Program-made: the position numbers and the translations under genes
Shown: piece after piece, positions 47,536 to 56,683 of the stretch
How the letters are laid out: every line of letters begins with the position of its first letter
Numbering within the stretch: the first letter of the stretch is position 1
DNA from: AP-15 sp963832875
Lineage (GTDB): Bacteria > Pseudomonadota > Alphaproteobacteria > ATCC43930 > CGMCC-115725
NCBI GenBank assembly: GCA_963832875.1
Contig: CAWHWB010000007.1
Location: forward strand, 558,001 to 622,000
Reading direction: 5' to 3'
DNA: 64,000 bases
The notes under the pieces: generated by a model
The model's input: only the letters and a program-made list of their open reading frames with translations
The model's database searches: none
What the model was told of the DNA's origin: nothing

Positions 47536-48759
47536 TTATTTGCTCAGGGCGTCGCACAATGCCTGAAACTCCTCGGCGCGGCTGGCCCAACCACTGATTG
47601 CAGCCTTGGCGCGTGCGCCGGCGCTGAGCCGCGCGTAGAGCGCCGCATCGGTCAGCAGACGGATCAGCGCCGCCGCGACCTCCTGGTGACTCGCTCCGTC
47701 GACCAGGAGCCCGTTGCCGCCATCGGCGACCGCTTCGATCGCACCGCCCGCTCGGCCGGCGACCACCGGCTTGCCGCACGCGTTGGCTTCGAGAAACACC
47801 AGCCCGAAGCCCTCGGTATCGCCGCCGGCGGTGGTCCGGTTCGGCATCGCGAAGATCTCGGCGCACCGGTAGACCGCCAGCAGGCCCTGGTCGCCGAGCG
47901 GGCCGAGCAGCCTGACCCGGCCGGAGAGGTTCGCCGCGCGGACCCGCCGCTCGAGGTCGGCGTGGAGTGGTCCCTCGCCGACGATCAAGCAGCAGGCTTC
48001 GGGCACTCTCGCAAGAACTGCCGGCATGGCGTCGATCAGCGTGTCGAAGCCCTTTCGCTCGATCAGCCGACCGACGCCCAGGATGACGCGCCGATCGGCG
48101 GCGCCGAACCCCTCGATCGTAGCGCGATCGACCGGCCCCGGCCCGAAACGGTCCAGATCGACGCCATTGGGGAGGGCCAGGATTTTGGCTGGGTCGACGC
48201 CCTGATGGGTGACCAGGAGGTCGCGGGTAAATGCGCTGACCGTGACGATCGCATGCGCTCGGCCCAGGGACGAGCGGCGCAAGCGAAAGAACAGGCCGGC
48301 GCTCCCGACCGAGATCTCCTCGCCGTGAATGTAGAACATCACCCGCAACCGGAACAGATAGCGCAGCGGCCACACCATCCAGCCGAGGGAGATCAGGTCG
48401 CCAATGCAGACGATCCGTGCTCGCGAGCGCCGGCTCACCCACAGCGTGGCGGCCAGGGTCCGGATCAGGATCGGCAAATCGACGGCAAGCACCGCGAGCC
48501 GCGAGGCCAGCCGGCTTCGCCAGGCTCGGTCCGGCGGACGCAGCAGCGCGACGCGCACGATCGGGTATGGGGCCTGCGCGTCGAACTCTGCGGCCGCGGT
48601 GATCGGCAGGTTGGTCGCATAGTCGCGCTTCGCGCTCAGCGCCGTGACCCGGCCCGCCAAATGACGGCAGATCTGGTCATAAACCACCCCGGCGCCGCCG
48701 CGCAGCGGAGGAAAGTGACTGGAGACAAGAACGCAGCGGGCGCGCTCCGGCGGGTTCAT
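47536..48759 (-). CDS. Glycosyltransferase family 4
   Basis: 407 residues. Acceptor loop VLVSSHFPPLRGGAGVVYDQ, donor domain ILALPNGVDLDRF, RRVILGVGRLIERKGFDTLI, ACCLIVGEGPLHADLE and TEGFGLVFLEANACGKPVV (E-x7-E). ATG at 48759 has an AGG 7 bp upstream and starts the first beta strand at a normal distance; a TTG 11 codons upstream is less likely. It ends 4 bp from the convergent flippase stop. Confidence 0.86.
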   Translation of the reverse strand: MNPPERARCVLVSSHFPPLRGGAGVVYDQICRHLAGRVTALSAKRDYATNLPITAAAEFDAQAPYPIVRVALLRPPDRAWRSRLASRLAVLAVDLPILIRTLAATLWVSRRSRARIVCIGDLISLGWMVWPLRYLFRLRVMFYIHGEEISVGSAGLFFRLRRSSLGRAHAIVTVSAFTRDLLVTHQGVDPAKILALPNGVDLDRFGPGPVDRATIEGFGAADRRVILGVGRLIERKGFDTLIDAMPAVLARVPEACCLIVGEGPLHADLERRVRAANLSGRVRLLGPLGDQGLLAVYRCAEIFAMPNRTTAGGDTEGFGLVFLEANACGKPVVAGRAGGAIEAVADGGNGLLVDGASHQEVAAALIRLLTDAALYARLSAGARAKAAISGWASRAEEFQALCDALSK

Positions 48760-49078
48760 CTCGGACCTTTGTGGCGGCAAATCGGCGGTCAATTTTGATA
48801 TACGCCACAGTGATCACCGATTTGCCAACGCGATCCCCGAACGCACCGCCTCTTGCCCAGAACCGACAAACCGGGTGCGCCGTCTCGCGCAGCGTGGCCG
48901 CGAGCGCCGCCGACCCGGGCGTTAACGCCGATGCGGGTGAAAATTCGACGCCGCTCGTGGTATGATTTCGGACTTTGCCGCTCTGAGGCGCAACCGGGCC
49001 AACCCGGGGGATGGGGTTTTGATCTTGATCTTTCGGCACAGCGGCGAGGGACAGCATCATGGGGTGACGCCGACCTCT

Positions 49079-50218
49079 ATGGCGCGGCTGCGAGCGATCG
49101 CTTCCCGTTCGATCGACGGAGTGTCGGTCGGAGAACGGATGATCGCCGGCAACAACCGGACATCGGGCTTCGACTATCTTCGGATATTGCTGGCGGCTTC
49201 GATCATCAGCTGGCACAGCATCACCACCAGCTACGGACCTCAATATGAGCTGACGATCTGGCGCGGCCCGCTCGGCGTCCTGATGCATCTGACCTTGCCG
49301 ATGTTTTTTGCCCTCAGCGGTTTCCTGGTCGCCGGCAGCCTCGATCGCTGCAACACGTTGGTCTCGTTTTTTGGGCTGCGGATTTTACGAATTGTTCCGG
49401 CCCTGGCGGTGGAGATAACCCTGTCTGCGCTGGTGCTCGGACCGCTGTTGACAGAGGTGGATCTGCGCACCTATTTTTCAAGCCAAGAATTCTTCGTCTA
49501 TTTTCTGAATATTGTCGGTTTTATTCATTATATTTTGCCCGGCTTGTTCAACTCGAACGTATTGCCGAAAACGGTGAACGCACAGCTGTGGACGATCCCG
49601 TTCGAACTGCAATGCTACCTTGCGCTCGGCGCCTTGTCGGTCGTCGGCATCGCCAATAAGAGAGGCGGAATTCTGCTTCTGACCGTCATTCTCGCGCAGG
49701 GCAATTGGGCGTGGCATGCGCTGCGGCAAGGAGACGACGGCGGGTCCGGCGGCGCACCCGGCGCGATCCTGGTGCTGTGCTTTCTGGTCGGATTGCTGCT
49801 GCACATTTATCGGGACAAAGTGCGGTTGAATAAAGCCCTGTTCGCTGCAATGATCATACTGGCGCTTCTGCTGTCGTCGCTGCCACATGGGTCGGATTAC
49901 CTTGCATTCCCGGTGTCTTACATCACGATCTATCTCGGGCTGCTCAATCCGCGGAAAATCAACTTCCTGAAGTCGGGCGATTATTCTTATGGGCTTTATC
50001 TTTACGGTTTTCCGATCCAGCAGGCATTTTCCTCGCTGGGCCCGGCCCTGCATCATTGGTACATCAATATTATCGTTTCGCTGCCGTGCGCGCTGGGGGT
50101 GGCGATGATCTCCTGGCATTACGTCGAGAGGCCCGCCCTGGCTCTGCGGCGATATCTGCCGGCGATCGAGCGGCGACTGGTCAGGGCGGTGTTTGGCTCG
50201 CCCGTGATCGCGGGGTAG
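49079..50218 (+). CDS. Membrane acyltransferase (acyltransferase_3/OafA-like)
   Basis: 379-residue inner-membrane protein with about ten hydrophobic spans. The first spans carry the family's NRTSGFDYLRILLAASIISW followed by His (the R/H active-site segment) and FFALSGFLVAGS. Later NAQLWTIPFELQCYLALG and the last span YSYGLYLYGFPIQQ then SWHYVERPAL complete the pattern. It transfers acetyl or another acyl group to a lipid-linked sugar. ATG at 49079 (MARLRAIASRS) is preferred over the 48962 start, because the extra 39 residues look non-coding. The 286 bp before it hold the divergent promoter with the GT4 gene. Confidence 0.86.
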   Translation: MARLRAIASRSIDGVSVGERMIAGNNRTSGFDYLRILLAASIISWHSITTSYGPQYELTIWRGPLGVLMHLTLPMFFALSGFLVAGSLDRCNTLVSFFGLRILRIVPALAVEITLSALVLGPLLTEVDLRTYFSSQEFFVYFLNIVGFIHYILPGLFNSNVLPKTVNAQLWTIPFELQCYLALGALSVVGIANKRGGILLLTVILAQGNWAWHALRQGDDGGSGGAPGAILVLCFLVGLLLHIYRDKVRLNKALFAAMIILALLLSSLPHGSDYLAFPVSYITIYLGLLNPRKINFLKSGDYSYGLYLYGFPIQQAFSSLGPALHHWYINIIVSLPCALGVAMISWHYVERPALALRRYLPAIERRLVRAVFGSPVIAG

Positions 50219-50223
50219 CGGAA

Positions 50224-50406
50224 ATGGCCGCGTTGCCGTCAAAGCTCGTGGGTCGCGGAATCTTGGGCGGCGTCTTCGGCGCGGCTGCGGCCGCAAGCGG
50301 CTTTCTCGGGGTGATCCTGCTGCTTGAGGTGCACGAGGGCTACGGGATTTGCGCCGTGGCGGCCTGCTTTGCCGCACGCATTCTGAGCGCAAGATACGCG
50401 AGGTAA
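50224..50406 (+). CDS. Small membrane protein, 60 residues
   Basis: ATG at 50224, 5 bp after the acyltransferase stop. The chain is GILGGVFGAAAAASGFLGVI in a first hydrophobic span, a short EVHEGYG loop, and a second weaker span CAVAACFAARILSA ending in Arg. No family recognised. The tight spacing suggests cotranslation with the acyltransferase. Two spans and a basic end are consistent with a small partner protein, but a chance frame in GC-rich DNA is possible. Confidence 0.45.
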   Translation: MAALPSKLVGRGILGGVFGAAAAASGFLGVILLLEVHEGYGICAVAACFAARILSARYAR

Positions 50407-50424
50407 AGGCGGGACGCCGGCGCA

Positions 50425-50489
50425 GTGGCCCTGTCGGCGCAGCGGCCCTGTCGGCGCAGCGGCCCTGTCGGCATAGCGGCCTTTGTCGG
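50425..50489. repeat. 17-bp tandem repeat, about four units
   Basis: Units GTGGCCCTGTCGGCGCA, GCGGCCCTGTCGGCGCA, GCGGCCCTGTCGGCATA and a partial GCGGCCTTTGTCGG follow each other without spacer between the small membrane gene and the convergent sulfotransferase gene. Units differ by one to three bases. Confidence 0.85.
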
Positions 50490-50542
50490 AACTCCGCTAT
50501 TCTGCGAATTCTCGGCGGCTCAGCGGCAAATCAGTCTCGCGA

Positions 50543-51526
50543 TCAGCGCCGATCGGGGGCCTCGCGCTTGGATTTCCGCGCGCGCACACGCCAGGCGAGG
50601 GCATGCCGCAAACGGCTTGCCAGGATCAGCGGAAAGATGATTTTCCGCGGCAACTCCGCGACAAACCCGAATTCGGTCATCAGTTCGCGGGTCAGGTGTT
50701 CGACGAGGAACGCCTCACGCGGGGTCAAGTCGCTGCGCCAGGTCTCGGTCCCGCCTTTCCGGTAAAACTCGGGCGGCTCTGCCGACAGGTCCCACGGCGC
50801 TGCCGTCAGACGATTGCCGCGCAGATTGTCTATCCTACACTCGCTCAAGATTTCGCCGCACTCCTTCGCCCCGATCTCGACCCCGAGCCAGGAGAATATC
50901 GACATCAAGGTTTCTTCTCCAGCAGCTGACAGATCCTGATAGCTCACTTGCAGAAAATTGTCGGTTGCTGTCCTGAGCTCCTTGCTTTCGTTGATGTATT
51001 TGATCCAGGTCTCGCAATTCACCAGCACCTCGCGTGAGGTCCACGGCGCGGCCCAGCCGGCGGCGGCGGCGCGGAGCGAAGAAACCACGCTGCGCGGATC
51101 CCTGACGATGTGCAAGAAGTAAGCGTCGGGAAATATCCTGATGATCTCCCGCCAATGCAGCACATGATCGGGTGTCTTTTCCAGAAGGATATCCGCGCCC
51201 GGCTTCCGGTCGGATATCCGCAGCATTACGTCACCGGCGAAATTCCGGACCAGGCCGAAATACTCTTCGTCGCTGAGCAGGTGATGCAGACCGACGGCGC
51301 GCGCATTGCGCCGGTGCAACTCCCATGTTGAAAACAGCGATGGGGTGTACCCGGTGAACAGGTGGGTCTCGTTCGCGGTGGCGATCCGCGGCGATCGCGA
51401 CAGCAGCAATTGCAGCCAGGTCGTGCCGCTTCTCGGGGCCCCGACCAAGAACACGAGGCGCTTGCCGGCGATCGCCTCGGCGCGGTCTGTCCGCGATCCG
51501 TCCGGTGGCGCGGGGCCGGCCTGCAA
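50543..51526 (-). CDS. Sulfotransferase-family protein
   Basis: 327 residues. The PAPS 5'-phosphosulfate loop FLVGAPRSGTTWLQLLLSRS is at about 26-45, EKTPDHVLHWREI in the middle, and the 3'-phosphate motif FLHIVRDPRSVVSSLRA at about 134-150. Fold and length are those of the bacterial sulfotransferase_3 group. It transfers sulfate from PAPS to a glycan hydroxyl, or in related genes to a lipid or peptide. ATG at 51526. Neighbours are the GT2 gene and acyltransferase, so polysaccharide sulfation is the best guess. Confidence 0.85.
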   Translation of the reverse strand: MQAGPAPPDGSRTDRAEAIAGKRLVFLVGAPRSGTTWLQLLLSRSPRIATANETHLFTGYTPSLFSTWELHRRNARAVGLHHLLSDEEYFGLVRNFAGDVMLRISDRKPGADILLEKTPDHVLHWREIIRIFPDAYFLHIVRDPRSVVSSLRAAAAGWAAPWTSREVLVNCETWIKYINESKELRTATDNFLQVSYQDLSAAGEETLMSIFSWLGVEIGAKECGEILSECRIDNLRGNRLTAAPWDLSAEPPEFYRKGGTETWRSDLTPREAFLVEHLTRELMTEFGFVAELPRKIIFPLILASRLRHALAWRVRARKSKREAPDRR

Positions 51527-51669
51527 GCCCTACGATCCTGCGGCCGGCATCGGTCGCCACGAGGCCGGAACCGCTGGTCCGATCGAGATCATGCGCGACC
51601 GGGCGACCTGCCCGCCAAATCCCGGGGCCGAGAATTCCGGGCGGCTGCGGTGGTCTCGACCCGAGCCAT

Positions 51670-52614
51670 TCAGTGGATTCCGCGCAGCACCAGCCGCGTC
51701 ATCGCCGGCGCGACCGCCAGACCGACACGGACGGCCCGATACCGCCACTTCGGCTGGTACGCGCAGGCCCGCCGCAGCGCCATTCTGGCAAGCAAGATTT
51801 CGCCGTTGCGGATGTGGTCGACCGCGTGGTTCACGTCGAGCTGAAATTGCGTTTGCAAATACGTGCGTTCGACTGCTGCGCGTTCCGCGGCGTCGAGACA
51901 CGCTCGACCGCGCCATTTGTCCAGCACCTGCAGAGTTGCCGAACACATCACCGTGTTGTTGGCAGAGACGCTGGCGGCGTGACGCCGGTAACGAACTAGG
52001 ACCCGCGGGACAGGTTCGATCCGGCATCGGGCATGCAGCGCCCGCAACCACAGGTCAAAGTCCTCGACAGCCCGCAACCGTTCATCAAACATTCCGATAC
52101 GACTGAACACCTCGCGCCTTAATATCGCGTCAAGGCAGATGTGGGAGACACCTCCGGCCACTTTGGCGAACGTGATCGGCGGGGAGGGCGGATATACCTC
52201 TTGGTATGTCTTGCCGACCAGCTTCGATTCTCCGAAGAATCGCAAATCGCAAAAGGCGATCGACAATTCGGGACGCTGGTCGAGGAATTGCACCATGGTT
52301 TCAAGATAGTCCGGCTCCCACAAATCGTCGCTGTCGAGCAGGGCAACGAGCTTGCCGCGAGCCAGCGACAATGCCCGGTTGCGAGCTGCCGCCGCCCCGC
52401 CATTGGCTTGAGCCATAACCACCACGCCGCGGTTGCGGTAATTCTCGGCAATCGCCGCGGTTGCGTCGGTCGAGCCGTCGTCGACGACGATGACTTCAAA
52501 CGAGCGAAAGGTCTGGGCGAGGGCCGATTCCAGGGTATCGCCAAGATGGAGCTGGGCGTTGTAGGCCGGGATGACGACGCTGACGACCGGGGTGGAACCG
52601 CTCTGCAGGTGCAT
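51670..52614 (-). CDS. Glycosyltransferase family 2
   Basis: 314-residue GT-A enzyme. VSVVIPAYNAQLHLGDTLES, FEVIVVDDGSTDATAAIA, GGAAAARNRALSLARG and LVALLDSDDLWEPDYLETM (DSDD metal motif) are all present, then ISHICLDAILRREV-like SHICLDAILRREVFSRIG and DFDLWLRAL. ATG at 52614; the frame is open far upstream into the next gene, but the domain starts about 10 residues after this ATG. Inverting transfer of a sugar to a lipid-linked glycan is expected. Last gene of the second glycan block. Confidence 0.9.
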   Translation of the reverse strand: MHLQSGSTPVVSVVIPAYNAQLHLGDTLESALAQTFRSFEVIVVDDGSTDATAAIAENYRNRGVVVMAQANGGAAAARNRALSLARGKLVALLDSDDLWEPDYLETMVQFLDQRPELSIAFCDLRFFGESKLVGKTYQEVYPPSPPITFAKVAGGVSHICLDAILRREVFSRIGMFDERLRAVEDFDLWLRALHARCRIEPVPRVLVRYRRHAASVSANNTVMCSATLQVLDKWRGRACLDAAERAAVERTYLQTQFQLDVNHAVDHIRNGEILLARMALRRACAYQPKWRYRAVRVGLAVAPAMTRLVLRGIH

Positions 52615-52652
52615 CTCGGGTGCGCCCGGGTCGGGCCGCGGCGTGCGGGCGC

Positions 52653-53507
52653 TCAGCGCGCCATCAGCACCGGCAGGCTCGACTCCATGATGATGTGGCG
52701 CGTGGCGCCGCCAAAGATCATCTGGCGGATGCGGCTCTGCGTGTAAGCGCCTTTGAACAACAGGTCGGCGCCGGCGGCGACCGCCTCCTTCAAAAACAAT
52801 TCGCCCTGCGGCTTTTGTCGCCCGTAAGCGGTCCTCAGACTGACGTCGATCCCGTGCCGTTCGAGGGTGCGGGCGAGTTCGTCGCCCTCCGGCCCCGGCT
52901 CCGGCATGTGCTGGCTGGCGACGGCGACGATGGCGACATGCCGCGCCTGCTTGAGGAACGGCATGCCCAGCGCCACCGTCAGCGCGGTTTCGGTGCTCCC
53001 GTTCCAGGCGATGGCGATGACCTCCCCCAATACCGAGGGGGCGCGCTGCGGCACCATCAGCACCGGGCGCCCGCTCTCGAACAACGCGTCCTCGAGGGTG
53101 GCCTCGGCGATCGAGGCGAGCTTTTCCGGCTGCTCGACCAGGATCAGGTCGAACACCCGCCCGATCAGCCCGACGATGGCATTCTGCCGGCCGTCCTCTT
53201 CGCGCCACGACGCGCTCGGCCCGTTGTGCCCGGGCGGCGCCGGGTCGATCGGCACGCCGCGCGCGGTCATGAACTCGCGAAACAGCCGGCGCGCGTGATC
53301 GCGCCGGTCGTGACCCTCGCGCTCGAGTGTGCGGTCGACTTCCGACGAGATCGAAAACCCCATCTCGCCGCCGAATACCACGGCATATTCGGTGGTCAGG
53401 CTGTGCAGCCCGACGATGTGGCTGTCAAAGCGGCGTGCCGCCAGCATGGCGGCTTCGAGGACCGGCGTCGCCCTGCCATCCCCGACCACGGCCAGCAGAT
53501 TTTTCAT
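52653..53507 (-). CDS. Universal stress protein-family protein, two UspA domains
   Basis: 284 residues. First UspA domain from MKNLLAVVGDGRATPVLEAA to residue about 145 (FDLILVEQPE; LFESGRPVLMVPQ), second from VIAIAWNGSTETALTVALG to the end (GADLLFKGAYTQSRIRQMIF, MESSLPVLM). The G-2X-G-9X-G(S/T) loop for ATP is recognisable in the second half as GAYTQSRIRQMIFGGATRH. ATG at 53507 gives the usual start. The protein is probably cytoplasmic and stress-linked; its partner is unknown. It is unrelated to the polysaccharide genes. Confidence 0.85.
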   Translation of the reverse strand: MKNLLAVVGDGRATPVLEAAMLAARRFDSHIVGLHSLTTEYAVVFGGEMGFSISSEVDRTLEREGHDRRDHARRLFREFMTARGVPIDPAPPGHNGPSASWREEDGRQNAIVGLIGRVFDLILVEQPEKLASIAEATLEDALFESGRPVLMVPQRAPSVLGEVIAIAWNGSTETALTVALGMPFLKQARHVAIVAVASQHMPEPGPEGDELARTLERHGIDVSLRTAYGRQKPQGELFLKEAVAAGADLLFKGAYTQSRIRQMIFGGATRHIIMESSLPVLMAR

Positions 53508-53725
53508 CGTCCGATCCCTGTACCCGCTCGCCCCTTTTGCCAAAGGGCCTGTCAACACATTACTATATGACCGCGCGATCCTCTGCGACAATTGGCGCGC
53601 GAGGTCGAGCCGAGCTGCGAAAGCTCCGATGATCGGGTCGCCCGGGCGGACAAGGGCCGGGGGCTCACGGGCCAGCGCGGCGGTGGCGGAAGAGGTGCAC
53701 GCCAAGGTTTGACGGGACGCAGCGG

Positions 53726-54235
53726 ATGCCCAGGACACACATTTCGCGCGCGCAGCTTCTCTCGGCGGCGGCGGCGCTGGCGCTGGCAACGATGCCGCTC
53801 GGGCTCGAGGCGCAGACCGCCGCCGGCGACAAGCTGCCGCGATTCGCCAGCCTGCGCTCCGACGAGGTCAATCTGCGGGTCGGGCCGGGTGAGACCTATC
53901 CGATCGAATGGGTGTACAAGCGCAAGGACCTGCCGGTCGAGATCATCGAAGAGTTTCAGAACTGGCGGCAGATCGAGGACTGGCAGGGCAGCAAGGGCTG
54001 GGTTCTCAACCGCCTGCTGATCGACAAGCGCGATGTCATCGTCGAGGGTGCGGTTCGGCCGCTCCATGGAAGGCCCGACCTGGCGTCGCCGATCGTCGCC
54101 CGCGCTGAGCCCGGCGTCGTCGCCCGGCTCCTCGAATGCGGCGGGTCCTGGTGCCGGATCGAAGCGGGCGGCTACAGCGGCTGGGTGCAGCGCAGCGAGG
54201 TCTGGGGCGTCCTCCCCGGCGAGACCCTGCAATAG
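53726..54235 (+). CDS. Secreted bacterial SH3-domain protein
   Basis: 169 residues. A signal peptide (SAAAALALATMPLGLEAQTA) is followed by two SH3-like halves: RSDEVNLRVGPGETYPIEWV with VEIIEEFQNWRQIEDW and GSKGWVLNRLL, then RPDLASPIVARAEPGVVARL with WCRIEAGGYSGWVQR. This is the DUF1058/SH3_4 layout common in alphaproteobacteria. It is likely periplasmic and may bind the cell wall. ATG at 53726. Confidence 0.86.
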   Translation: MPRTHISRAQLLSAAAALALATMPLGLEAQTAAGDKLPRFASLRSDEVNLRVGPGETYPIEWVYKRKDLPVEIIEEFQNWRQIEDWQGSKGWVLNRLLIDKRDVIVEGAVRPLHGRPDLASPIVARAEPGVVARLLECGGSWCRIEAGGYSGWVQRSEVWGVLPGETLQ

Positions 54236-54359
54236 CGGGTTCATACAATTCGCGAAGCCGCGAACCGGGTTGGCGGACGTTCGGCGCGGCGCGGCGGCGG
54301 CATTGATCTAAAGACTGCGGCACCGCCTAATAGAATCGCAATCGAGAAGGAAGCAAGGA

Positions 54360-55457
54360 ATGCTGTTCAAATGCCTGCCGCCTGGCGCGGCAATACCGGG
54401 CCGGTTTCCCGGCCCCGTCCATGCCCGCGGCAAATGGTTCACTATCGACATCCACTGCCACGTGCTGACGCCAAAGGCCGCCGAGATGGTCGCCGGCAAT
54501 GCTGCCGCGACACGCCACCCGCGCGAAATCTATGCCAACGAACGCACCCGCGAGGTCAACCGCCAGCAGGCCGAACGCAACCGCATCCAGTTCACCTCGA
54601 TCGACAAGCGCCTCGCTGACATGGATCGCATGGGGATCGACATCCAGGCGATCTCGCCGTCGCCGAACCAGACCTATTACGGCGCCGACCCCGATCTGGG
54701 GATCGCCACCTCGCGGGTCGTCAACGACAACCTTGCCGACATCGCCGCGCGCCACCCCGACCGCTTTGTGCCGCTCGGCACGGTGCCGTTCCAGGCCCCC
54801 GATCTCGCCGTGGCCGAGCTCGGCCGCCTCCACAACTCATTGGGCTTTCGCGGTATCGAGATTGCCACCAACGTCGGCGGCGAGGATTTGTCAGCCGCCC
54901 GCTTCCGCAAGATCTTTGCCCGGATCGAGGAACTCGGCCTCCTGGTGTTCATGCACCCGACCGGGTTCCCGGAGGCGCGGCGCTTCGGCGACCATTATCT
55001 GGTCAACGTGATCGGCAACCCGCTCGATACCACGGTCGCGGTGCATCACCTGATCTTTGGCGGGGTGCTCGACGACCACCCCAATCTGAAGCTGGTGCTG
55101 TCGCATGGCGGCGGTTACCTGCCGGCCTATTCGGGGCGCATCGACCATGCCGCCTCGGCGCGGCCCGACGCCTGCGAGCAGATCCACCGGATGCCGACGA
55201 CCTATTTGAAGCGTCTCTATTTCGACACGATCGTCTATACCCACCATCAGCTCGAATATTTGGTGCAACAATACGGCGCCGAGCATGTGCTGATGGGCAC
55301 CGACTATCCGGCCGACATGGGCGAGATCGACCCGATCGGCTTCATTGAGAGTGCTGCGGGCCTCGACGATCCCGAGCGCCGCGCGATCCTCGGCCGCAAC
55401 GCCGCGCGGCTGCTGGGCGTCGAGATCCCCGCGGCAGCAGCAAGTAGGATGGGTTGA
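54360..55457 (+). CDS. ACMSD-like amidohydrolase, copy 1
   Basis: 365-residue metal-dependent TIM-barrel of the aminocarboxymuconate-semialdehyde decarboxylase (amidohydrolase 2) group. Metal motif IDIHCHV gives His32 and His34. FMHPTGF, KLVLSHGGGYLPAYSGRID (second His) and MGTDYPADMGE (Asp) complete the site. It shares the unusual lead MLFKCLPPGAAIPGRFPG with the next gene. Decarboxylation or hydrolysis of an aromatic ring-cleavage product is plausible. ATG at 54360 is preceded by AAGGAA. Confidence 0.87.
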   Translation: MLFKCLPPGAAIPGRFPGPVHARGKWFTIDIHCHVLTPKAAEMVAGNAAATRHPREIYANERTREVNRQQAERNRIQFTSIDKRLADMDRMGIDIQAISPSPNQTYYGADPDLGIATSRVVNDNLADIAARHPDRFVPLGTVPFQAPDLAVAELGRLHNSLGFRGIEIATNVGGEDLSAARFRKIFARIEELGLLVFMHPTGFPEARRFGDHYLVNVIGNPLDTTVAVHHLIFGGVLDDHPNLKLVLSHGGGYLPAYSGRIDHAASARPDACEQIHRMPTTYLKRLYFDTIVYTHHQLEYLVQQYGAEHVLMGTDYPADMGEIDPIGFIESAAGLDDPERRAILGRNAARLLGVEIPAAAASRMG

Positions 55458-55546
55458 GCGGACGCGAAACCATCAATTGCGGCCATACGGCGGGTTGCTG
55501 CGCTTTACTCGCCCTACGCAGCCGAAGAAACCGAGGAGACATCGAA

Positions 55547-56638
55547 ATGCTGTTCAAATGCTTGCCGGAGGGTGCCCCGATCCCGGGCCGGTTTCCGGGG
55601 CCCCTCCATGCCCGCGGCAAATGGTTCACGATCGACATCCATTGCCATGTCAGGTGCGCCCAGGCGGCGCAGCTGGTCGAGGGCCATGAGGAGGTGTCGC
55701 GCTGGTTTCTCGAAACCCAGGCCGGCGAGAAAAGCCGCGCGGTCAACCGGGCCAATGGCGAGCGCACCGGCGAACAGGGCGCCTCGCCCGAACGGCGCAT
55801 CGAAGACATGGACCGGATGGGGATCGACATCCAGGCGATCTCGCCCGCACCACGCCAGACCTATTACGGCGCCGACCCGGATGTGGGCCTCGCTGCCGCG
55901 CGCGCCATCAACGACTTCATCGCCGAGATCTGCGGGAAATATCCCGACCGCTTCGTCGGGCTCGGCACCGTGCCGTTCCAGGCGCCGGAGCTGGCCGTCG
56001 CCGAGCTCGATCGGCTGCACAAATCATTGGGATTTCGCGGCATCGAGATCATGACCCACGTCGCCGGCGAGGATCTGTCGGCTGCGCGCTTTCGGCCGAT
56101 CTTCGCCCGCTGCGAGGAATTGGGTCTGCTGGTCTTCATGCACTCCGACGGGTTTACCGAGGCCGGGCGTTTCGCCGACCATTATTTCGCCAATGTGATC
56201 GGCAATCCGCTCGATACGACGGTGGCGCTGCATCACCTGATCTTCGGCGGCGTGTTGCAGGATTATCCGAACCTGAAGCTCGTCGCCTCGCATGGCGGCG
56301 GTTATCTGCCGGCCTATTCGGGGCGCATCGACCATGCCGCCTCGGCGCGGCCCGACGCCTGCGAAGTGATCCGCCGGATGCCGACTGTTTATCTGAAGCG
56401 GCTCTATTTCGATGCGCTGGTTTACACCCACCACCAGCTCGAATATCTGGTCGAGGAATACGGCTCCGACCACATCCTGATGGGCACCGATTACCCGGCC
56501 GACATGGGCGAGATCGACCCGGTCGGCATGATCGAGGGGTGCCCCGGCCTTGATGATTCGGAGCGGCGGGCAATCTTCGGCGGCAATGCCGCCCGGCTCC
56601 TGAACCTCGAAGTTCCGGCGAACCGCCGGCGGGCGTAG
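55547..56638 (+). CDS. ACMSD-like amidohydrolase, copy 2
   Basis: 363 residues, colinear with copy 1 throughout: lead MLFKCLPEGAPIPGRFPG, metal His32/His34 in IDIHCHV, HSDGF in place of HPTGF, KLVASHGGGYLPAYSGRID and MGTDYPADMGE. The largest difference lies at about 35-75, so the substrate may differ. It begins 89 bp after copy 1, same strand. ATG at 55547 is chosen over an in-frame upstream start because the two proteins then start at the same residue. Origin by tandem duplication. Confidence 0.87.
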   Translation: MLFKCLPEGAPIPGRFPGPLHARGKWFTIDIHCHVRCAQAAQLVEGHEEVSRWFLETQAGEKSRAVNRANGERTGEQGASPERRIEDMDRMGIDIQAISPAPRQTYYGADPDVGLAAARAINDFIAEICGKYPDRFVGLGTVPFQAPELAVAELDRLHKSLGFRGIEIMTHVAGEDLSAARFRPIFARCEELGLLVFMHSDGFTEAGRFADHYFANVIGNPLDTTVALHHLIFGGVLQDYPNLKLVASHGGGYLPAYSGRIDHAASARPDACEVIRRMPTVYLKRLYFDALVYTHHQLEYLVEEYGSDHILMGTDYPADMGEIDPVGMIEGCPGLDDSERRAIFGGNAARLLNLEVPANRRRA

Positions 56639-56683
56639 ACCCGCCGGCGCGAACCACGAAAGCGAACTCTGCGCCGGTCCCGC

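Noticed and set aside
50425..50489. Possible CRISPR array
   Set aside because: Units of 17 bp follow each other with no spacers, and no cas gene is near. It is a simple tandem repeat.
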